Positions 1-8,993 of a stretch of DNA of 64,000 nucleotides are shown piece by piece. This DNA comes from Rhodothalassiaceae bacterium (GTDB lineage Bacteria; Pseudomonadota; Alphaproteobacteria; Sphingomonadales; Rhodothalassiaceae). Below the pieces are notes generated by a model. The model saw nothing but the letters and a program-made list of their open reading frames with translations. It was not told the origin of the DNA and did no database searches. Both the position numbers and the translations under genes were made by a program. The DNA is taken from the NCBI GenBank assembly GCA_026004935.1, contig BPKC01000001.1, positions 310,001 through 374,000 on the forward strand, given 5' to 3'. Position 1 is the first letter of the stretch. Every line of letters starts with the position of its first letter.

Positions 1-251
1 TCGCGCTCGGCGATGCGGGCGCGTTCCGCCTCCAGCGCGGCTCTCAGCTCGCCGAGCCGCTCCTCGCGTGCGGCAAGCGCCTCCTTCAGCTCCCGGCGCT
101 CGGCTTCGAATCCGGCCCGCTCGGCCTCCGCCGCCTCGAGCCGCGCGCGCACGCGCGCAAGCCGGCTCCAGAAGACGAGCGCAAGCCCCGCAGCGACGCC
201 GGCCGCCGCAAGCGCGCCGGCCACGAGCAGCGTGGTCGCGGCCTCTGGCAT
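1..251 (-). CDS. rmuC: RmuC-family DNA recombination protein, N-terminal part only
   Basis: The visible 83 residues, read on the minus strand from the ATG at 251, begin MPEAATTLLVAG. They form one hydrophobic N-terminal membrane segment (about residues 5-30), then a highly charged Ala/Glu/Arg coiled coil (ERAGFEAERRELKEAL and similar). This is how RmuC proteins start: a membrane anchor, a long coiled coil, then a nuclease-like domain. RmuC limits inversions at short inverted repeats. The nuclease domain lies outside the window, so the assignment rests on the anchor and coiled coil and could be another coiled-coil membrane protein. The start lies 34 bp downstream of the gabD stop in the same orientation, so the two may be cotranscribed. 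Confidence 0.6.
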   Translation of the reverse strand, partial: MPEAATTLLVAGALAAAGVAAGLALVFWSRLARVRARLEAAEAERAGFEAERRELKEALAAREERLGELRAALEAERARIAER

Positions 252-284
252 GAACGTCCTCCTCCCCCCTGCGCCCGGCCGCCG

Positions 285-1751
285 TCAGGGCAGCGCGAGA
301 CAGACGTATTTCGTCTCGACGAACTCGAGGATGCCCTCGCGCCCGCCCTCGCGGCCGATGCCGGACTGCTTGACGCCGCCGAACGGCGCGACCTCGGTGG
401 AGATCAGGCCGGTGTTGACGCCGACGATCCCGGTCTCCAGCGCCTCGGCCACCCGGAAGACGCGCCCGACGTCGCGGGTGTAGAAATAGGAGGCGAGGCC
501 GTAGGGCGTATCGTTGGCCAGCCGCAGCACCTCGTCCTCGCCGCGGAAGCGGAACAGCGGCGCGACGGGCCCGAAGGTCTCCTCCCTGAAGCAGAGCATC
601 TCGGGGCTGGCATCCGCGATCACAGTCGGCTCGAAGAAGGTGCGGCCCAGCGGATGCGGCCGGCCGCCGGTCAGCACCCGCCCGCCCTTGGCCACGGCAT
701 CGGCGACATGGCGCTTGACCTTCTCCAAGGCGTCCTCGTTGATCAGCGGGCCCTGGACGACGCCCTCCTCGGTGCCGGGGCCGACCTTGAGGGCCTTCAC
801 CTGCGCGGCGAAGGCTTCTGCGAAGCGCTCGTAGATGCCGTCCTCGACGAAGATGCGGTTGGCGCACACGCAGGTCTGGCCGGTGTTGCGGTACTTGGAG
901 GCGAGCACGCCTTCCACCGCCGCCTCCAGATCCGCGTCGTCGAAGACGATGAAGGCGGCATTGCCGCCGAGCTCCAGATGCACCTTCTTCACCGTGTCGG
1001 CGCTGGCCCGCATCAGCAGCTTGCCCACCTCCGTGGAGCCGGTGAAGCTGATCATGCGCACGGTTTCGGATTCGAGAATCGGGCGCGCGACGACCTCGGG
1101 CTCGCCGGTGACGATGTTCAGCACGCCCGCCGGAATCCCCGCCTCCAGCGCGAGCCGGCCGAGGGCGAGCGCGGTGAACGGCGTGTCTTCGGCGGGCTTG
1201 GCGACGACGGTGCAGCCGGCCGCGATCGCCGGGGCGGCCTTGCGGGTCAGCATCGCCGCCGGAAAGTTCCACGGCGTGATCGCGCCCACGACCCCGATCG
1301 GCTGACGCAGCACGAGGATGCGCTGATCCGGCTTGGGCGCCGGGATCGTCTCGCCATAGACGCGCTTGGCCTCTTCCGCGAACCACTCGACGAAGCTCGC
1401 CGCATAGACGACCTCGCCTTTCGCCTCGGCGAGCGGCTTGCCCTGCTCGGTGGTCATGAGGAGTGCGAGATCGTCGGCATGCGCCATGATCGCCTCGTAC
1501 CAGGCCCTGAGCCGCGCCGCGCGTTCCTTCGCCGTCAGCCGCGCCCAGCTCTTCTGCGCCTCGGCGGCCGCCGCGATCGCCTGCTCCACCTGGCCGGGCG
1601 CAAGCTTCGGCACGGTGCCGATGACCGCCCCGGTCGCCGGATTCGTGACCTCGAGCACAGAGCCGTCCTCGGCGTCCACCCAGTCCGCGCCGATGAGCGC
1701 CTGCTCGCGCAGCAGATCCGTGCGCTTCAGGCCGATTGCCGTCTTCAGCAT
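285..1751 (-). CDS. gabD: NAD(P)-dependent succinate-semialdehyde dehydrogenase
   Basis: A full-length aldehyde dehydrogenase of 488 residues that oxidises succinate semialdehyde to succinate (GABA or 4-hydroxybutyrate degradation). Seen in the sequence: the Rossmann segment ITPWNFPAAMLTRK (about 158-171), FTGSTEVGK (236-244), the general-base region LELGG with Glu260, and the catalytic motif GQTCVCANR with nucleophile Cys294. The CxC arrangement and MTTEQGKPLAEAKGEV (about 99-114) are characteristic of the GabD subgroup. It lies between sufE and rmuC on the same strand, and no GABA transaminase is nearby. Substrate specificity is inferred from these subgroup motifs; related semialdehyde dehydrogenases are the alternative. 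Confidence 0.9.
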   Translation of the reverse strand: MLKTAIGLKRTDLLREQALIGADWVDAEDGSVLEVTNPATGAVIGTVPKLAPGQVEQAIAAAAEAQKSWARLTAKERAARLRAWYEAIMAHADDLALLMTTEQGKPLAEAKGEVVYAASFVEWFAEEAKRVYGETIPAPKPDQRILVLRQPIGVVGAITPWNFPAAMLTRKAAPAIAAGCTVVAKPAEDTPFTALALGRLALEAGIPAGVLNIVTGEPEVVARPILESETVRMISFTGSTEVGKLLMRASADTVKKVHLELGGNAAFIVFDDADLEAAVEGVLASKYRNTGQTCVCANRIFVEDGIYERFAEAFAAQVKALKVGPGTEEGVVQGPLINEDALEKVKRHVADAVAKGGRVLTGGRPHPLGRTFFEPTVIADASPEMLCFREETFGPVAPLFRFRGEDEVLRLANDTPYGLASYFYTRDVGRVFRVAEALETGIVGVNTGLISTEVAPFGGVKQSGIGREGGREGILEFVETKYVCLALP

Positions 1752-1785
1752 CTTCCGTCCTTTCCCTGCTCCACGCCCGCCGTGC

Positions 1786-2247
1786 TCAGCCGGCCGCCTC
1801 GGCCGTCCGCGACGCCTCGGCCGCCGCGGCCAGCTCGCGGATGCGTTTCAGCATCGCGTTGAGCCCGTTCGCCCGCATGGGGCTCAAATGCGTCTCCAGA
1901 TCGAGCTCGGCCAGGATCGCCTTCGCATCGGTGGCGAGAATCTCCTCCGGCCGCCGGCCGGAGAAGATGAGCAGCATGAGCGCGACCAGCCCCTTGACGA
2001 GATGGGCGTCGGAATCCCCGCGGAAGACGAGGCGCCCGTCGGCCCGCCGCTCGGGCACCAGCCACACCTTCGAGGTGCAGCCCTTCACCCGGAAGGCCTC
2101 GCTGTAGCCCTCCTCGGGCAGCGGCGGCAGCTTGCGCCCCAGCTCGATCAGATAGGCGAAGCGGTCCTCCCACGCATCGAGCAGCGCGAAGGTCTCGCGC
2201 ACGTCCTCGAGCGTGGTCTCGTCGGTCAAGGGATGGAAGGCGTCCAT
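1786..2247 (-). CDS. sufE: SufE-family cysteine desulfurase activator
   Basis: This 153-residue protein belongs to the SufE/CsdE family. It accepts persulfide sulfur from a cysteine desulfurase and stimulates Fe-S cluster assembly. The acceptor cysteine is Cys57 in FRVKGCTSKVW, the conserved motif of the family, followed by the typical LVKGLVALML and GRRPEEI segments. Length fits the family. It stands alone, without sufBCDS nearby, and is divergent from the MFS gene at 2403 with about 155 bp between them. The 35 bp to gabD downstream could allow cotranscription. The desulfurase partner is not in the window. Confidence 0.9.
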   Translation of the reverse strand: MDAFHPLTDETTLEDVRETFALLDAWEDRFAYLIELGRKLPPLPEEGYSEAFRVKGCTSKVWLVPERRADGRLVFRGDSDAHLVKGLVALMLLIFSGRRPEEILATDAKAILAELDLETHLSPMRANGLNAMLKRIRELAAAAEASRTAEAAG

Positions 2248-2402
2248 GTCCGGGTTCCGGCCGCCGATCCTGCCGCGGAAAGCCGGCTCGCGACCGCCTG
2301 TGCCGCGCCGACCTCTCGATTGTGGATGTGGCCTGTTGCATCGTCTCTGTCAACAAAGGCAGGCTCGCGCGGATGCGCTCGGCCGGAGGGAAGGACGGGA
2401 TC

Positions 2403-3797
2403 ATGAACGGACGGGGCGGAGCCGATGCGGAATCCGGGACGGCCGAGGCGGCGCAGCCCCTCGCGGGCGCAGCGGCGGAACCCTGGCCGCGCCCGGCGGC
2501 CGCCTGGGGCGTGGTCGCGCTGCTGTTTCTGATCTATACGCTCTCCTTCATCGATAGGCAGATTCTCGCGCTGCTCGTCGGCCCCATCAAGCGGGACCTT
2601 CAGGCCGGCGACTTCGCCTTCTCGCTGCTGTCCGGCTTCGCCTTCGCGCTCTTCTACACCGTCTTCGGGCTGCCCTTCGCCCGCTACGCCGACCGCGGCT
2701 CGCGCACGGGGCTGATCGCCTTCGGGGTGGCGCTGTGGTCGCTGGCGACCGCCGCCTGCGGTCTCGCGCGCGGCTTCTGGGGCCTGTTCGGCGCGCGGGT
2801 CATGGTCGGCGTCGGCGAGGCGACGCTCACCCCGGCGGCCAATTCGCTCATCGCCGATCTCTTCCCGCCGGCGAAGCTCGGCCGCGCGCTCGCCGTCTAT
2901 TCGCTGGGCATTCCCATCGGCTCGGCGATGGCCTTCATCCTCGGCGGCGCCGTGGTGCACTGGGTCGAATCGCTGCCGCCGATCGTCTGGCCGCTCGTCG
3001 GCGAGCTGCACGGCTGGCAGCTGGCGTTCATCGCCGTCGGCCTGCCCGGGCTCGTCTTCGCGCTCGTCATGATGGCGCTGCCGGAACCCCGGCGCCGCGG
3101 CCCCCGGCTCGCCGCGGGGCGGCCGGGCGTGCCGCTCGGGCAGGTCGTCCGTTACGTGGTCCGTCACGCGCCGGCCTATGCGCCGCTGTTCTTCGGCGCG
3201 GCGATGCTGTCGATGCTGGGCTATGGCGCGACCTTGTGGATGATCGCCTTCTTCGAGCGGGTGCACGCCGTGCCGGCCGGCGATGCCGGCACGATCTTCG
3301 GTCTCATCCTGCTGGTCTTCGGCACCGGCGGCATCCTGCTCGGCGGCACGCTGGCCGATCTGTGGTTCGCGCGCGGGAGGCGCGACGCGCATCTCATGCT
3401 GCTGCTCTTCGGCACCCTCGCGGGCCTGCCCTTCGGCATCGCCTATCCGCTCGTGGACGGGCTGCCGCCCGCGATCGCCCTGCTCGCGGTCTCGACGCTG
3501 ATCTCGAACATGCCCTGGGGGCTCGCCTATGCGGCGATCGCGACCATCACGCCGAACGAGCTCAGAGGCCAGATGGCGGCGCTCTATCTGTTCATCGTGA
3601 ACCTCATCGGGCTCGGGATCGGGCCGAGCGTGATCGCGGTGTTCACCGACTGGGTGTTCGCCGACGAGACCATGATCGGCGCCTCCATGGCGGCCGCGAC
3701 CGCGGTGATCGCGCCGCTCGCCGCGCTGCTGTTCGCGCTCGGCCGCCGGCCGTTCGCGCGCGCGGTGGCGGCCCGCCTCGACACCCCGGCGTCGTGA
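2403..3797 (+). CDS. MFS transporter, spinster-like subgroup
   Basis: A major facilitator superfamily carrier of 464 residues in the inner membrane with about 12 hydrophobic segments. The first helix carries SFIDRQILALL, followed by VGPIKRDL, an arrangement common in the spinster-like MFS group of proteobacteria. The MFS motif-A region is visible after helix 2 (FARYADRGSRTGL). The ATG at 2403 is chosen because GGAGGGAAGG lies at 2384-2393. In-frame starts at 2322 and 2373 would only add a non-conserved leader. The substrate cannot be told from sequence; organic anions or sphingolipid-like lipids are typical of relatives. It is convergent with the next gene, 10 bp between stops. Confidence 0.8.
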   Translation: MNGRGGADAESGTAEAAQPLAGAAAEPWPRPAAAWGVVALLFLIYTLSFIDRQILALLVGPIKRDLQAGDFAFSLLSGFAFALFYTVFGLPFARYADRGSRTGLIAFGVALWSLATAACGLARGFWGLFGARVMVGVGEATLTPAANSLIADLFPPAKLGRALAVYSLGIPIGSAMAFILGGAVVHWVESLPPIVWPLVGELHGWQLAFIAVGLPGLVFALVMMALPEPRRRGPRLAAGRPGVPLGQVVRYVVRHAPAYAPLFFGAAMLSMLGYGATLWMIAFFERVHAVPAGDAGTIFGLILLVFGTGGILLGGTLADLWFARGRRDAHLMLLLFGTLAGLPFGIAYPLVDGLPPAIALLAVSTLISNMPWGLAYAAIATITPNELRGQMAALYLFIVNLIGLGIGPSVIAVFTDWVFADETMIGASMAAATAVIAPLAALLFALGRRPFARAVAARLDTPAS

Positions 3798-3807
3798 CCG
3801 CAGGATC

Positions 3808-4758
3808 TCACGGCGCGCCGGCGCGCGTCTCGTCGGCGAGACCGCCGCCCCAGCGCCGATGGAGCGCGAGAAAGGCCTCGAGCACGGCCGCGGGCGCCTC
3901 CACCTGCGGATAATGGCCGACGCCGGCAAGGGGGACGACTGGCGCATCCGGCGCGAGCTCCCGGAAGCGCCGGGCGATGCTCTCGCCCGAGATCGGGTCT
4001 TCCGGCCCGTAGATGAGCGCGATCGGCACGGGCGCCTCGGCGACGGCGCGCGACCAGCGCTCCTCATGGGCCGCGCGCTCGTGAAGATACCGGCTCAAGG
4101 CGTGCAGCACGCCGCGGCCGCCGCCGGCGGTGACGAGATCGAAGAAGGCATCGAGCTCCGCGCGGTCGGGCCGGTGCGCCGCGCCGAAGATCGCCGCGAA
4201 CTGGCGGCGGAAGCGGCCGCGGGTGATGAGATGCTGCAGCAGGCGGCCGACCGGATCGCGCAGCCGGATCTGCATCGGCGAAAGCCTGATGGCCGAGAAG
4301 AACATGCCGCCGTTGAGGAAGACGACGCTCGCGAGCCGGAACGGCAGTTCCCCGACCCGCGCGCGCACGAGCAGCTCCTGGGCGACGGTATCGCCGTAGT
4401 CATGGGCCAGCACATGCACGGGCGCCCCGTCCGCCCAGCCGGCTTCGCGGACGAGATCCGTCACGAGATCCGCCTGCTCGAAGAGGCTGTAGCGATGGGC
4501 GCGCGGCTTGGCGGAAAAGCCGAAGCCCAGCATGTCGGGGGCGATCAGCGCCGCGCGCGCGGCCAGGGCCGGCCACAGCCGCGCCCAGTCGAAGCCCGCG
4601 GTGGGAAAGCCGTGGATGAGCACGAGCCGCGGAGCATCGCTGCGGTCATGGCGCCTGAGGAAGATGCGGTGCCCGCGCCAGCTCACCGTCTCCCCGGCCG
4701 CGCGCCAGGCGGCGAGCGCCGTGCGGTCCATCGGGATGGCGGCGGGATCCGCGCCCAT
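3808..4758 (-). CDS. Alpha/beta hydrolase, MEST/epoxide hydrolase-like
   Basis: An alpha/beta-fold hydrolase of 316 residues. Seen: the oxyanion-hole segment LIHGFPTAGFDW, a nucleophile elbow AHDYGDTVAQELL in which Asp rather than Ser sits at the nucleophile position, an acid-side loop IYGPEDPISG and the catalytic His in GVGHYPQ. The HDYGD elbow is that of the MEST/PEG1 branch, related to epoxide hydrolases and haloalkane dehalogenases. No signal peptide is seen. It is the last gene of the minus-strand hopanoid operon, 47 bp behind shc, with GGGAACGGGAG just before the ATG. A role in lipid or hopanoid metabolism is inference from position only. Confidence 0.75.
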   Translation of the reverse strand: MGADPAAIPMDRTALAAWRAAGETVSWRGHRIFLRRHDRSDAPRLVLIHGFPTAGFDWARLWPALAARAALIAPDMLGFGFSAKPRAHRYSLFEQADLVTDLVREAGWADGAPVHVLAHDYGDTVAQELLVRARVGELPFRLASVVFLNGGMFFSAIRLSPMQIRLRDPVGRLLQHLITRGRFRRQFAAIFGAAHRPDRAELDAFFDLVTAGGGRGVLHALSRYLHERAAHEERWSRAVAEAPVPIALIYGPEDPISGESIARRFRELAPDAPVVPLAGVGHYPQVEAPAAVLEAFLALHRRWGGGLADETRAGAP

Positions 4759-4805
4759 GCTCCCGTTCCCTCATGCCGCCCACGGCCGGGCGGCCCAGCG
4801 CGGGG

Positions 4806-6764
4806 CTACATGCCCCAGGCGACGGCCTTCTCGTTCGCGCGCCTGAGCCGCCGGTAGCGCGCCAGCGCCCAAAGCGGAAAATAGGCCGGGTAGCCGTGGT
4901 AGCGCAGATAGAAGACGCGCGGGAAGCCGACGGCGGTGAAATGCGGCTCGATCCAGCGGTCGCCGTTCTCCTCGCGCGGGGCCCTGAGCAGCCATTCGAC
5001 GCCGCGGCGCACCGCCGGATGCTCCACCTCGCCGGCCGCCATCAGCGCGAGCAGCGCCCAGGCCGTCTGCGAGGCGGTCGAGGGCGCAGGCTTGGCGCGC
5101 CGGTCCTCCCAGTAGGACTCCCCCGACTCCCCCCAGCCGCCGTCGGGGTTCTGGCGCGCGAGCAGCCAGTCCACCGCCTTGCGGACATGGGCCTGGCTCA
5201 TGTCCTCGCCCACCGCATTGAGCGCGCACAGCACCGACCATGTGCCGTAGATGTAGTTCGTCCCCCAGCGGCCGTACCAGCTGCCGTCGGGCTGCTGGGT
5301 CTTCTTCAGATAGGCGATCGCGCGATCCACCACCGGATCGCCCTTGCGGTGGCCGAGCTGGGCGAGCAGCGACAGGCAGCGGCCGGAGACGTCCTCGGTC
5401 GGCGGATCGAGCAGCGCGCCGTGGTCGGCAAACGGGATGTGGTTGAGATAGGTGTCGTCGTTGTCGATGTCGAAGGCGCCCCAGCCGCCGTTCGACGACT
5501 GCATGCCGCGGATCCACACCTCCGCCCGGCGGATGCTTTCCCGATAGGCATCCGGATCGGCGCGGTGGAGCGCCATCGCCACCACCGCCGTGTCATCGAC
5601 GTCGGGATAGTAGTCGTTGCCGTACTGGAAGGCCCAGCCGCCGGGTTCCAGATCCGGGGCGTTGATCGCCCAGTCGCCCTTCACATCCAGGATCTGGCGA
5701 TCCTTCAGCCAGTCGAGGGCCTTCTTGACCGCCCCCTCGCGCGCGGGCTCGCCCGCTTCCATCAGCGCGTGGGCGGCCAGCCCCGTGTCCCAGACCGGCG
5801 AGACGCAGGGCTGGACGAAGGCCTCGCCCTCGCCGGGGGTCACCAGCAGGCGGATGGACTTCTTGGCGGTCACCAGCCGCGGATCGTCCTTCGGATATCC
5901 CAGCGCCTCCATGGCCATCACGGCGTTCGCCATGGCCGGGAAGATGGCGCCGAGCCCGTCCTCGCCGTTCAGCCGCTCAAGGAAGAACTCTTCGGCCGCC
6001 TTGATCGCGCGGGCGCGGCTGCGCTTCGGGAAATGCGGCTCCACCACCCTGAGCACGCGATCGAGCCACAGGAAGAACTCGCCCGTCCAGCGCCCCGTCG
6101 GGTTCTGCTGCCAGTCGTCGATCTCTTCCGGATCGCGCCGGAAGAGCTCGCGGATGCCGGCGCCGGTGGGATTCTTCGCGACAGGCTTCAAAGCCGCAAG
6201 GATCAGCAGCGGCGCGATCACCGTGCGCGACCAGTAGGACATCCGCCAGATGTTGACCGGGAACCAGCGGGGCATCAGCATCAGCTCCACCGGCATCACC
6301 GGCACCGCCTTCCACGGCACCTGCGCGAACAGCGCCAGCGCGTAGCGGGTGAAGACGTTGCTGCGCTCGGCCCCGCCCATCTCCAGAATCCGTGCCCGGG
6401 CGCGGCGCATGTGTGCGGCCTCGGGATCGTCGCCCACCATCTTGAGCGCGTAATAGGCCTTCACGCTGGCCGACAGATCCGTCGGCCCCTCATGGAAGAG
6501 CGGCCAGCCGCCGTCTTCCTGCTGCTGCTTGCGGATGTAGCGGGCGAGCGCCTCCTCCAGCTCCGGCTCGCGCTCGTCCAGGTAATGGTTGAGGAAGATG
6601 TATTCGGCCGGAATCGTGACGTCGGCCTCCAGATCGAAGACGATGTGCCCGTCCGGGCGCTGGCGGCGCTTCAGGCCTTCGCTGGCCTCCGCGATCACGC
6701 GGTCGAGATGCGCATCGAGCGCCGCCCCGGTGGTCGTCTCGCGCGTCGTGACCGTGGCGTCCAT
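4806..6764 (-). CDS. shc: Squalene-hopene cyclase
   Basis: This 652-residue enzyme cyclises squalene to hopene and diplopterol, the committed step to hopanoid membrane lipids. The catalytic acid motif DVDD is at 388-391 (family DXDD). Repeated QW motifs are visible, for example QQQEDGGW, SNGGWGAFD, QQPDGSWYGRW and QNPDGGWGE. A basic, hydrophobic stretch around 160-200 fits the membrane-dipping region. The ATG at 6764 is preceded by GGAGGA and gives the usual family length; the reading frame stays open further upstream into hpnE. It lies 28 bp downstream of hpnE and belongs to the hpnC-B-D-E-shc operon. Also called hpnF. Confidence 0.97.
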   Translation of the reverse strand: MDATVTTRETTTGAALDAHLDRVIAEASEGLKRRQRPDGHIVFDLEADVTIPAEYIFLNHYLDEREPELEEALARYIRKQQQEDGGWPLFHEGPTDLSASVKAYYALKMVGDDPEAAHMRRARARILEMGGAERSNVFTRYALALFAQVPWKAVPVMPVELMLMPRWFPVNIWRMSYWSRTVIAPLLILAALKPVAKNPTGAGIRELFRRDPEEIDDWQQNPTGRWTGEFFLWLDRVLRVVEPHFPKRSRARAIKAAEEFFLERLNGEDGLGAIFPAMANAVMAMEALGYPKDDPRLVTAKKSIRLLVTPGEGEAFVQPCVSPVWDTGLAAHALMEAGEPAREGAVKKALDWLKDRQILDVKGDWAINAPDLEPGGWAFQYGNDYYPDVDDTAVVAMALHRADPDAYRESIRRAEVWIRGMQSSNGGWGAFDIDNDDTYLNHIPFADHGALLDPPTEDVSGRCLSLLAQLGHRKGDPVVDRAIAYLKKTQQPDGSWYGRWGTNYIYGTWSVLCALNAVGEDMSQAHVRKAVDWLLARQNPDGGWGESGESYWEDRRAKPAPSTASQTAWALLALMAAGEVEHPAVRRGVEWLLRAPREENGDRWIEPHFTAVGFPRVFYLRYHGYPAYFPLWALARYRRLRRANEKAVAWGM

Positions 6765-6792
6765 GCTTGCGTCCTCCCGTCGAACCCGGCCC

Positions 6793-8091
6793 TCAGGACG
6801 GGCCCGTTCCTTGCCCGATCGCCCGCGCCGCCGCAAGTCCGGAGCGCACGGCGCCCTCGATGGTGGCGGGCAGCCCCGTCGCCGTCCAGTCTCCCGCAAG
6901 CCAGAGATTGCGTGCATACGCGCGTGCCGCTTCGGGCCCCGGCCGGCGCGTGAGCGCAGACGGCGCGGCGGCGAAGGTCGCACGCTTCTCGCGCACCACC
7001 CGCCAGGGCGGCGGATTCGCGCCGCGCCCGCCGTCGGCACTCCATAGCCGGGCGATCTCGGCGAAAATGCGGCGCGCGAGGCGCTCCTGGTCCGTGTCCA
7101 GCAGGTGGTCGGCCGCCGAGATGGTGACGGACACGAGGTCGTCGCGCACGAACACCCATTGCGCGAGCCCGCCGACGAGGCCGAAGAGACGGACCCCTTC
7201 GCCGAAGGGCGGCGCGGGCAGGCGGTAGTGGAGATTGACGATCGCCTCGCCGTCGTCGGGCGTGGCAAGGCCGGGCACCAATCGGCGGGCGGCATGCTGG
7301 GGCACCGCGAGCAGCACCGCGTCCGCCGCACCCACCGGAATGGAGGCCGAGGCGGTCCGGAGTGCCGTGATGCGCCCGTCCTCGCGCTCCAGCGCGCGGA
7401 TCCGCCGGCCGGTCCGGATCTCGACGCCGTGCGCCGCCAGCCGGCGCACCGCCGGCGCGATCAGCGCCTCCTCGAGACTGTGGCGGGCGATCAGCGGCTC
7501 ACAGGCCCGCCCGCCCCTCATCAGCGTCTCGCGGATGACGGGCTTCAGGAATCCCGTCGCCGCCTTCTCCGGCGCGCGGTTGAGGACGGCGACGGTGAAG
7601 GGCTCGAGAAAGGCGCGCATCAGCGGGTGGGCGGCCGGCAGCAGGTCGCCGACGGGCGTGGCATCCGGCGCGCGCATGAGCCTGAAGAACAGCCGCAGAT
7701 GGTCCGCGACGCCCGCCCCCGGCACCCGGCGCGCGGGATCGAGAAGCCAGACGGGCAGCCGGCCGCGGCCGAAATCCAGCCGCCAGCGCCGGCCCGTGTC
7801 GAGATCGAGGAAGGGAAAGACGGCCGCACCCGGACCCGCAAGTCCGCCTTCGGCCCCCAGCGAGGCAAGCCATGACAGCGTCGTCCGATTGCCGGACAGC
7901 AGCAGGTGGTTGCCGTTGTCGATCACATGATCCAGCACCGGATCATGATAGGAGCGGCAGCGTCCGCCGGCGCGCGGGGCGGCCTCGTAGACGCGCACGG
8001 CTCTTCCCGCGTCCACCAGCGCGGTGGCCGCGGCAAGGCCGGCGAGCCCCGCGCCGATCACATGGACCGTGCCGCGACCGGCATCCGTCAT
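6793..8091 (-). CDS. hpnE: Hydroxysqualene dehydroxylase HpnE
   Basis: A 432-residue FAD-dependent amine-oxidase-like protein. In the HpnCDE route it reduces hydroxysqualene to squalene. The N-terminal dinucleotide-binding motif VHVIGAGLAGLAAATAL is followed by the acidic VYEAAPRAGGRCRSY segment. The C-terminal part has LWLAGDWTATGLPATIEGA, the second FAD-contact motif typical of phytoene desaturase-like flavoproteins. The ATG at 8091 overlaps the hpnD stop by 4 bp, indicating translational coupling. Neighbours on both sides are hopanoid genes, which makes this assignment firm over general phytoene desaturases. Confidence 0.95.
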   Translation of the reverse strand: MTDAGRGTVHVIGAGLAGLAAATALVDAGRAVRVYEAAPRAGGRCRSYHDPVLDHVIDNGNHLLLSGNRTTLSWLASLGAEGGLAGPGAAVFPFLDLDTGRRWRLDFGRGRLPVWLLDPARRVPGAGVADHLRLFFRLMRAPDATPVGDLLPAAHPLMRAFLEPFTVAVLNRAPEKAATGFLKPVIRETLMRGGRACEPLIARHSLEEALIAPAVRRLAAHGVEIRTGRRIRALEREDGRITALRTASASIPVGAADAVLLAVPQHAARRLVPGLATPDDGEAIVNLHYRLPAPPFGEGVRLFGLVGGLAQWVFVRDDLVSVTISAADHLLDTDQERLARRIFAEIARLWSADGGRGANPPPWRVVREKRATFAAAPSALTRRPGPEAARAYARNLWLAGDWTATGLPATIEGAVRSGLAAARAIGQGTGPS

Positions 8092-8993
8092 CCGCGCCTC
8101 CCGGGCCGCAGCAGAGCCTTGAGGGCGATCGCAAGCTTGCGCAGCCGGCCCTTGAGCTTCGCCGGCCGCCCCTTCTCGGGGCGGAACCCCCGCTTGATCA
8201 GCTGGTAGAGACTGTCCTCATAGACCGCCAGCATGGCCCAGGCCGCCCGCAGATCCCCTTCGCGCGCCTCCGCCAGCACCGCGCGGGTCGCCGAGAACTC
8301 GGCGGCCGCGCGCCTGGCGAGCCCCAGCAGCAGCTCCGGCAGCGCCGGGTGCGTCGCCACCGCCGCGGGATCGCGGCTCGTGATGCCGTAGCGATCGAGC
8401 AGCGGCGCGGGCAGATAGAGACGGCCGTGCCGCGCGTCCTCGGCGACATCGCGCAGGATGTTCGTGATCTGCAGCGCCCGGCCCTGATGCTCGGCCAGCG
8501 CGGGGCCGAGATGCGGCTCGATCCCGAAGACCTTCACGCACAGCCGGCCGACCGCGCAGGCGACCCGGTCGATGTAGAGATCGAAGGTATCGAGGTCGGG
8601 GGCGACGATGGGGCCGGCCACATCCATCTCCATGCCGGCGATGATGGCGGCAAAATCCTCCTCCCTCAGCCCGAAGCGGTCGATCGCCTCGGCGAGCGCC
8701 CGTTCAAGGGGGGTGGCGCCGGGCGCCCCCCGTGCAAGCGCCGCGATCCGGTCGCGCCAGGCGGCCAGCGCGCGTGTCTTCTCGTCGCGCGCGCCCGGCT
8801 CGTCGGCGATGTCGTCGACCGCGCGGCAGAAGCCGTAGATGGCGAACAGCGCCCGCCGGCGCTCGCGGTCCATCATCCGCATCGCCCAGTAGAAGGATGT
8901 CCCGGCACGGCGCACGGCGCGCGCCACCTGGCGGTGGTCGGCGCGCGCGGCCCGGCGCGGGCCTGCCCCGCCGATGGCGGTGCCTGCGGTCAT
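8088..8993 (-). CDS. hpnD: Presqualene diphosphate synthase HpnD
   Basis: A 301-residue member of the squalene/phytoene synthase family that condenses two farnesyl diphosphates to presqualene diphosphate. Two aspartate-rich motifs are visible: AVDDIADEPG and NILRDVAEDARHGRLYLP. The first helix SFYWAMRMMDRERRRALFAIYGFCR is that of HpnD and phytoene synthases. The ATG at 8993 overlaps the hpnB stop by 4 bp, and the stop overlaps hpnE by 4 bp. The frame is open upstream, but the overlap and the family N-terminus favour this start. The C-terminus is basic and lacks a membrane anchor. Confidence 0.94.
   Translation of the reverse strand: MTAGTAIGGAGPRRAARADHRQVARAVRRAGTSFYWAMRMMDRERRRALFAIYGFCRAVDDIADEPGARDEKTRALAAWRDRIAALARGAPGATPLERALAEAIDRFGLREEDFAAIIAGMEMDVAGPIVAPDLDTFDLYIDRVACAVGRLCVKVFGIEPHLGPALAEHQGRALQITNILRDVAEDARHGRLYLPAPLLDRYGITSRDPAAVATHPALPELLLGLARRAAAEFSATRAVLAEAREGDLRAAWAMLAVYEDSLYQLIKRGFRPEKGRPAKLKGRLRKLAIALKALLRPGRRG

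Noticed and set aside
2226-4067. Open frame of 613 codons on the minus strand
   Set aside because: Antisense to the MFS transporter, very rich in Arg, Asp and Glu, no recognisable fold.
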